A stretch of DNA of 64,000 nucleotides from Beta vulgaris subsp. vulgaris. Taxonomy: Eukaryota; Streptophyta; Magnoliopsida; Caryophyllales; Amaranthaceae. The translations under genes were made by a program, and so were the position numbers. A model generated the notes under the pieces. That model saw nothing but the letters and a program-made list of their open reading frames with translations. It was not told the DNA's origin and did no database searches. Below are positions 57,526 to 64,000 of the stretch, piece by piece. The stretch lies in the NCBI RefSeq assembly GCF_026745355.1, contig NC_079206.1:27712117-27776116 (forward strand), in the 5' to 3' direction. Each line of letters opens with the position of its first letter. Positions within the stretch are counted from its first letter, which is position 1.

Positions 57526-60101
57526 TGCCTATTGTCCTCAACGTTTCAATTCCAGCTTTGCTCCCTCTTCCTCTGAAAGTGTCACTCGAGCCTTAGTTGC
57601 ACTGTCTGTTGGTGGCGAAGCTAATGATACAGTCTGGTACCCGGATTCGGGAGCGGCATCTCACATGACCCCTTAGGATGGTAAGTTTTGTACTAAAACT
57701 CCTTATACTGGGTCTAGTTATGTTGTAGTTGGTAATGGTACCTTACTCCCTATTAAAAGTAATGGAAATTTAACCTTGAAAACTGCAAGTTGTCCCCTCT
57801 AGTTGTCATCTGTCTGTCATGTTCCTAACTTAAAACATAATTTATTATCGGTTAACAAGTTGTGTCATGAAAATGATTGTGTTGTGAGTTTTGATAAAAA
57901 TTTGTTTATGTTAAGGACCAGATAACGGGGGAGGTTCTGCTTCAGGGAACCAGTAAGCAAGGTGTCTACCCTCTTCAGCCCAGCATTGTCCCTCCCGAGC
58001 CTTCAGTTCCTGCTTTCCTAGCCATTAAGGAGTCGGGTGACGTTTGGCATGCTCGTCTAGGTCATACATCTTCTAGCATTTTAGGAACTTTATGTTCAAA
58101 TAAATATATCACATGTACCTCTAAGTTTCATGATGATTGTGTTGGATGTAAGCTAGGAAAAATTCATCGTTTACCTTTTGATTCAGTTGAACATATTTCT
58201 ACATATCCATTATATAAAATTCACAGTGATCTTTGGCGATCTCCTATTTTGTCGAATCAATTATTTCCCTATTATGTTGTGTTTTTTGATGATTTTTCGC
58301 GCTATTCACGGATTTACCCTTTACGTCAAAAATCGAAAGCTTATTCTAAATTCCTTATGTTTCAAAAGATGGTTGAAAACCTTTTTAATTGCAAAATTAA
58401 AATATTTCAAAGTGATGGAGGAAGAGAATTTGACAATTCTCCTCTTCTTCAACATTTTTCTAACAATGGTATTATTTTTCAAAAATCTTGTCCTTATAAT
58501 CCAGCTTAAAACGGTGTTGCAGAACGCAAACATCGCCATATCATTGAAATGGCTCGTACTATGATTATTCATTCTGATTTTCCTGCAGAATTTTGGGTTG
58601 ATGCATCATATACTGCCACTTACACTATCAATAGATTACCCAGCTCGGTTTTAGGGGGTATTTCTCCTTTTGAAAAAATATTTCATCGTCCCCCCTCCTA
58701 TCAATTTTTGAAAACTTTTGGATGTGAATGCTTTCCTTTGTTTCTGAACTCTAAAAATCACAAACTGAAACCTAAGTCTAAAACCTGTGTTTTTATTGGA
58801 CATGCATTGGAATATAAAGCGTATCGTTGTTTTGATCCTACTACCCAGAAAGTGTTCACTAGTCGTCATGTTCTTTTTCATGAACATAAGTTTCTGTATC
58901 GTCAGTTGGTTGGACAAGCATCTTTTGTGCCTTAGACCTCTCCCATGGTCCTGACTCATGACTGGTCCCCAACAAATGTTCCTTGTCTGCCTTTCGAGTC
59001 GCACACCTCCTCTCTTGCTCGACCTACGTCGGCTGGCCCTTTCCCCTCCCCTCGTGTCTCATCGTCTGATGGGCGCGCTGCCATCTCAGCGCTAGATGCG
59101 CACAGCGACATCCCCACGCCCAGCTCTGCTGGGCGCACTGGCTATCCCTCGGTAGCTGGCGCCCAACCTCTCCCACCCCGCTCGCCTGTCACGCCCGCTG
59201 GATCGCCAGCACTCGCTGGCCCAGCATTTCAGCCTGCCCAGCCTAGCGACACTGCTGGCTCCCTAGCGCGCGCTGGCTCAGCCACGGCCGCTGCTGCCCG
59301 CGAGACTCTCCCCGAGTCTCCTTCCCCTACCTCGCCATCTAGTCATGTGTCTCCCGCCCCCTACCCTCCTCGAGTCCTCGTCAGTCTCCCATCGTTGCTA
59401 ATAAACATCCCGTGGTTACTCGTCTTAAAGATGGTTTGTTTAAGCCTCGCGTCTTAATGAACTTAAACATTGTAATTATAGAGTCTGAACCTACTAATTT
59501 TAAGCAAGCTTCTAAAGACTCACGTTGGCGTCAAGCTATGCTTGATGAATATAAGGCTTTAATTAATAATGACACATGGGAGTTGGTACATGGCAACTAT
59601 GATAAGAATTTACTTGGTTGTAAGTGGGTGTATCGGATTAAATATATTTCTGATGATTCTGTGGAGCGGTTCAAAGCCAAACTTGTTTTTTTTTTAAATC
59701 ACCAGCAGGCAGGTATTGATTACTTTGAAACCTTTAGTCTTGTTGTTAAACCTACTACTGTTCGTTTGGTTCTTACTATTGTTGTTTCTCTTAAATGGTC
59801 TATTCGTCAGTTAGATGTCGAAAATGCGTTTTCTATGGTTTTTCTTAATGAAGAGGTTTATATGCGTCAACCTCCGGGTTTTATTCATCCATCTAAACCT
59901 ACTCATATTTGTCGTCTCCGTAAGTCCATTTATGTTTTGAAACAAGCTCCTAGAGCTTGGTTCTCTAGGTTTAGCAATTTTCTCGTATCTATTGGTTTCA
60001 AGTGCAGCAGTTGTGACACTTTTATGTTCACTCTCAAATATTGTGGTCATCTCATTATTCTTCTCTTATATGTTGATGACATTGTCCATACTGGTAGTAA
60101 T
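57526..60101 (+). pseudogene. Protease, integrase and RT N-terminal part, short-LTR copia
   Basis: Protease has 'WYPDSGAASHMTP' (about 57636). The pre-integrase segment has 'DVWHARLGHTSSSIL' (58039). The integrase core is 58200-58560 ('QSDGGREFDN'; 'NPA' then TAA in place of Gln, then 'NGVAERKHRHIIEMART'). The capsid-proximal C-terminus reaches 58935. A GC-rich Pro/Ser/Ala linker follows (58945-59400). RT starts in a shifted frame at 59412 ('WRQAMLDEYKALINNDTWEL', 'LDVENAFSMVFLNEEVYMRQ', 'LLLYVDDIVHTGSN') and is cut by the CACTA-like element. The catalytic YVDD is intact. Confidence 0.88.
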
Positions 60102-61539
60102 CACTAGTGGAAAAATAAGGAAGGGCTGCGCTAAAAAAGGCCCTTAGGGCTGCGTATTTTGACAGCAGCCCTTTCCGTAGCAGCCCTTCACTTTTTAAGT
60201 AGGGCTGCGCTTTTCAAACGCAGCTCTTCACAACGAAGGGCTGCGTTTTTAACAACAAACGCAGCCCTTCATGATTAAAAGGGCTGCGTTTTTTACCTAA
60301 AAATGCAACCCTTCTAAATGCGGTTTTGTAAAAAACGCAGCCCTTTTGAGAATGAAGGGTTGCGTTTTAAGTAGAAAACACGGCCCTTTTGACCAAAAAA
60401 AAAAAATTTGCCTTTTTTTTTATCAAATAGCATGATTTTATGTATAAACAACATGTTGTTGATAAACCCTCAAACCACTTTCATTCGAACAGATGAAACA
60501 AGACTAACATATTCCACAATAAACCAAAAATACTATACTTACCCTTCTGAAATTACATAAATTCGGCAAAACAAAGATGAACAAAAATGAAAAAATAAAT
60601 GAACGAAAATGAACAAAAATGAAAAAAACGAACGAAAAAACAAAAGAGAAAAATTATAAATCTGAAATTACATAAATTCATCAAAATAAAAATTAAGAAA
60701 TTCTAGATCTGGAAAACAAAAAATCTATAACTTGTGGTTGTCGTTGTCGGAGTTCGACGACGAAAAAAATGGTCGGAGTTCAACCCGGAGAAGGACGAAC
60801 GGAGAAAGCTCGTCTTCGTCGGCTGACGGTTCGAGCCGAAATTATTGCTTTACCCTTAGTTATCCAACGATGCGCTCCCTCCCTCTTTCGTCATCTCATT
60901 CTTCAGCCAAGATTTTGCCCGTGGTGGTGGTGGTGGTGTTGGTGGAGTCATTGCTCATAATCATTTGGTAACTTCCAATATAAAGGAATGGTTACAATAC
61001 CCATAAACTCGGCTTGTCCTTCAAATGAATGGCAGCAAGCCCTACCACTTTGGCAACGTACATTCGATCCACAAAGCAGAGTTATTATCAACTGGAATCG
61101 TTTTATGTTTGTCATTTTAATAATGAGTGGGAAGCTCTTTTTACTGATATAAGAGGGAGGGTGAGAGAGAAGAAGGAGGGTGGGAGAGAAGCGTGAGAGA
61201 GAGGGGCGTGAGAGAGAGAAGAGAGAGGGTGAGAAGGAGGCGTGAGAGATAGGAGAGAGTTTAAATTGTAGAAGTCCCTTAGCCCAATAATTCTTTTAAA
61301 TTAAAGTTACTTAAAAAAAAAAGCCCATAAAGGGCTGCGTTTTTTAAAAAACGCAACCCTTCTAACTTTAAGAAGGGCTGCGTTTTTTAGACAAACGCAG
61401 CCTAAAGGGCTGCACTTTTATTTAAAAACGCAGCCCTACTGTAAAGAAGGGCTGCGTTTTATTTAAAACCGCAGCCCTACAATAAAGAAGGGCTGCGTTT
61501 CGAACAAAGCGCAGCCCTTCCTTTTTTTTTCCCCTAATG
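60102..61539. mobile_element. Non-autonomous CACTA-like element in copia RT
   Basis: 1438 bp, begins CACTAGTGGAAAAATAAGG and ends CCTTTTTTTTTCCCCTAATG, with TSD AAT (60099-60101, 61540-61542). Arms consist of GGGCTGCGTTTT / AAAACGCAGCCC units (60120-60390 and 61320-61520) able to form hairpins; same motif family as 14622-17663. The interior is AT-rich with a GA-rich block (61140-61260) next to the right arm and GTGGTGGTGGTGG near 60920. ORFs 60732-60971 are not supported. Confidence 0.93.
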
Positions 61540-62463
61540 AATCCTCCTCTTATTGCCAAATTCATTTCTATTCTTTCTTCTCAATTTGCTATGAAGGATT
61601 TAGGGGATCTTCATTACTTCTTAGGTGTTCAGGTTGTGCGTACTCCCTTTGGTTTATTTTTGTCTCAACATAAGTATGTTTCTAATTTACTTCGTAAATT
61701 CCATCTTTATATTGTTCAACCAGTTACAGCTCTTGTTGTCTCTAGAGTAACATTGTCTCTACTTGATGGAGAACTTCTTGCTGATACCACATATTATGGT
61801 AGTATGGTCGGTGCATTGCAGTACTTAACTATGACTCATCCTGATATTGCTTATGCTAATAATATGGTGTATTAGTTTATGCATGCTCCTCGTACTACTC
61901 ACCTTCATGCTATGAAAAGAATTTTCAGATATCTACAGGACACATTGGATTATCTTTATTTATATAGCAGTAGCTCTCCTATTGTAGTTATTACCTATTC
62001 TGATGCAGATTGGACAGGATGTCCTGACACGCGACGTTCTACTACTGGTTATGCTGTTTTTCTTGGGAAGAATCTTATTTCCTGGCGTTCGAAAAAGCAA
62101 CCTACTGTCTCTAAGTCCTCCACTGGAGCTGAATATCGGGCAGTTGCCTATACAGCTGCAGAAACTAGTTGGCTCAAGCAACTTCTTGCTGACATTGGCC
62201 ATTTACTTCGTCGTCCTGTGATTGTCTATTGTGACAATGTCTCTGCTACTTATCTCACTGCTAACCCAGTCCATCATGATCGTAGCAAGCATATTGACGT
62301 CGATTACCATTTTGTTCGCGAAATGGTTGCCAAGGGAGGTCTTATAGTTCGACATGTTCCTACTCAGTCTCAGGTTGCTGACATTTTTACTAAGGGCCTA
62401 TCTACTGATTTGTATACTAAACATCGTACCAATCTATCCGTTGTTTCACCCCGTACAGATTGA
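61540..62463 (+). pseudogene. RT C-terminal part and RNase H, short-LTR copia
   Basis: Continues RT exactly in frame after the CACTA-like insertion ('PPLIAKFISIL', 'FAMKDLGDLHYFLGVQVV'). A TAG at about 61873 replaces a probable CAG ahead of 'FMHAPRTTHLHAMKRI'. RNase H is intact from there: 'YSDADWTGCPDTRRSTTGY', 'SKSSTGAEYRAVAYTAAE', 'QVADIFTKGL'. Stop TGA at 62461-62463, overlapping the polypurine tract. Confidence 0.9.
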
Positions 62464-62470
62464 GGGGGTG

Positions 62471-62602
62471 TATTGGATAATATTATATGTAAAGGGTAGA
62501 ATTATACTTTACTAGTCATAGGTCTGTATTGTAAACATTATATATATTGAATGCCAGGTTAACCTACTTCAGGTTAACACAATTATTCTCCACACTTGTA
62601 CA
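62471..62602 (+). repeat. 3' LTR of the short-LTR copia element
   Basis: 132 bp, TATTGGATAAT ... CACTTGTACA, followed by TSD ACCAT (62603-62607). TATA-like ATTATATATATTG near 62538. Confidence 0.92.
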
Positions 62603-62607
62603 ACCAT

Positions 62608-62906
62608 CATAAGAGGAGAGAGAAAGAACACAGACCAGCAACAACCAACAACCGAATAGAAAAAAGAGAAAATTCGCCAGCAATTATGGCCTAACATAAT
62701 GTAGAGGAGAGAGAAAACGCTGCAACGTCGGTGTTGATTCAAGCCACAAGTAGCAACGACGCAAGCAACACCAGCGATGTAGTAGCTCATAGACGAAAGA
62801 CCACAACGCGGTCTCCGGACCGAGTTCAACACAAAGACCAGTAAAGCAGTGAATCAATCTTTAAGAGAGAATGGAAGGTTTGGGGTTTACTTTATTAATA
62901 AACCTC
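62608..62906. other. Host sequence W
   Basis: Continues repeat X after the copia insertion. Minus strand shows CT-rich leader-like sequence and, near 62880-62905, TTATTAATAAAGT, which resembles a polyadenylation region. No ORF of note. Confidence 0.5.
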
Positions 62907-63516
62907 AAATTACATTATCTTGCAGCGGAAACATAACCTATGAAACGATCCTGGACCTGTGGGTCAGGGCCCATAACATAATAACCTCAAAATCAAATAT
63001 CAAACTATTAAATAATTTACTCAATTCCAAATAATAAAATACTTAATTATCAATTAGGAACTTAAACACTAATAACTAGATATTTCAAATGCAGCCTCTA
63101 AATTCAATATTTGATTACAACTCCGTAACCAACTCTCGCTTGAATCCGCTCTTACCTTCCAACTCAAACCTGCAATTTACTGAGGAAAATACAAAACAAA
63201 AACAAACTAAAATGAGCAGAAAGCTCATTAACTTTACTTCAGCTCGTCAAATGATTTTAGTTCGAAAACTTTTTCCATATCATAACAAACTTGGTAATTA
63301 TTCGGAAAAGAATTCATCCTTTAAAAGATATTGCTGGCATAGCTCAATCACTTAACAGAAGTCACTCGCATGTACATATTTTGGCAAAACATGACGTAGC
63401 ACATACATAACATATATTCGACCTTATCTAGTCCTAACTGAGCTTATATATGAATCACTTTCCTCCATCTATACTTTGGCCATTTTTTTTATCTCAATTC
63501 ATGAGCTAAGCCAATA
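62907..63516. repeat. Host repeat Y, copy C (uninterrupted)
   Basis: Colinear with 14226-14621 joined to 17664-17840. It contains no CACTA-like element: 'aaaagatattgctggcatag' (63322-63341) is the empty site. It departs from copies A and B after 'taagcc' at about 63510, where a hAT-like repeat begins. Confidence 0.85.
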
Positions 63517-63518
63517 AC

Positions 63519-63690
63519 TAGGGGTGTTAATGAGCCAGGGTGGCTCGCAAACTATTCGAGCTCGGCTCGGTCAAAGCTTGTTCAAAGCTCGGCTCGACAG
63601 GGCTCGACTCGAGTTTGGGATCGGCTCGAGACCTTAATGAGCCGAGCCTGAGCCTCCTTGAGTTGGGCTCGAAAGTTCGTGAACAAGCTC
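63519..63690. mobile_element. Partial hAT-like repeat rich in GCTCGGCTCG
   Basis: Starts TAGGGGTGTTAATGAGCC, a hAT-type terminal sequence, after a possible 8 bp target CCAATAAC (63511-63518). It is packed with GAGCTCGGCTCG / GGCTCGA units in both orientations. The other terminus is not recognised before the window ends. Confidence 0.5.
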
Positions 63691-64000
63691 GAGAATATTT
63701 TATATAGTTTTTATGTAAAGTAGTAATGTCCCACATCAATAGAGAAAGTATACACCAACCTTATTTTTCCTATATAATCTTATTACCCTTTAAGTCTTTA
63801 ATTCTACTTCTTGTTTGATTTGTGTTATTTACAATATTGGACTTTATATAAAGTCATCCATTTGTAAATATAAAATTAATTCTAATACTATAATTTAAGT
63901 GAAGCCAAAACATTTGCAAATTTATTAGAACATGCAATAAATGCACTCCCCTTGCTTGGTTATATATCCCATATCTAGAGATAAGTAATAGAGCATCACT
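63691..64000. other. Unclassified AT-rich right edge
   Basis: No coding capacity, repeat match or element end seen within the window. It may be the rest of the hAT-like repeat or its flank. Confidence 0.4.

Larger units (their letters stand above)
45285..62602 (+). mobile_element. Short-LTR Ty1/copia element split by two insertions
   Basis: LTRs 45285-45437 (153 bp) and 62471-62602 (132 bp), TSD ACCAT on both sides, primer site directly after the 5' LTR and polypurine GATTGAGGGGGTG before the 3' LTR. The domain order gag, protease, integrase, RT, RNase H is copia. The very short LTRs suggest the Ale/Retrofit group, though this is a guess. A Sirevirus (46270-56836) sits in gag and a CACTA-like element (60102-61539) in RT. 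Removing each with one TSD copy restores the local frame. Several single-codon stops make it inactive. Confidence 0.93.

Noticed and set aside
60732..60971. 79-codon ORF in the small CACTA-like element as a transposase remnant
   Set aside because: No transposase motif; Ser/Arg-rich and Val-rich runs arise from GTGGTGGTGG and similar repeats.

Overview
The window is plant nuclear repeat DNA. It is a nest of LTR retrotransposons and non-autonomous DNA transposons, with no convincing host gene, rRNA, tRNA or CRISPR. The Ty3/gypsy (Tekay-type chromovirus, Athila-type) and Ty1/copia (Sirevirus-type, short-LTR) families, the initiator-Met-tRNA primer sites and the CACTA/hAT-like miniature elements all point to a flowering plant, probably a dicot. 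The exact taxon cannot be read from the sequence; a Caryophyllales/Amaranthaceae guess rests only on the general look of the LTRs.

Layout. (1) 87-10777: a complete but decayed Tekay-type chromovirus with 2.5 kb LTRs and target-site duplication (TSD) CGCAA. (2) 10783-11880: right arm of a CACTA-like element with TGCGTCGCAC hairpins. (3) 11881-14225: minus-strand fragment of a Sirevirus (gag plus truncated LTR). (4) 14226-17957: a host repeat ('Y') carrying a 3.0 kb CACTA-like element (14622-17663, TSD ATC), which itself carries a 720 bp hAT-like MITE (15590-16309, TSD CTCCACAC). (5) 17958-35608: a second Tekay-type element. Its 5' LTR is split by an Athila-type element (19961-28145, TSD AAAAT) and a CACTA-like element (28644-30188); its gag-pol (30998-35608) is broken and lacks a 3' end. 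(6) 35609-38220: unclassified AT-rich DNA with a ~163 bp tandem array. (7) 38221-44972: host repeats, a second copy of the same CACTA-like insertion (38711-41478) and a solo LTR (41773-44379, TSD AATAT) of the second Tekay family. (8) 45285-62602: a short-LTR copia element (TSD ACCAT), split in gag by a 10.6 kb Sirevirus (46270-56836, TSD GAATT) and in reverse transcriptase by a 1.4 kb CACTA-like element (60102-61539, TSD AAT). (9) 62608-63516: host repeats W and Y, followed by a partial hAT-like repeat.

How the parts relate. Blocks 14.4-20 kb and 38.5-44.4 kb are paralogous: they share the same CACTA insertion and the same LTR insertion at the same base. They are therefore a segmental duplication about 24 kb apart, with later lineage-specific events (hAT MITE, Athila, second CACTA, solo-LTR recombination). 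Several insertions have their empty site elsewhere in the same window, so the order of events can be read directly. No element has intact open frames for transposition. The Athila-type element looks youngest by LTR similarity, although it lacks reverse transcriptase and integrase. I did not find a clearly novel biological system. The most unusual structures are the satellite-like array related to the CACTA interior, the triplicated protease segment, the 180 bp direct repeats flanking one CACTA element, and the shared architecture of three CACTA-like families.
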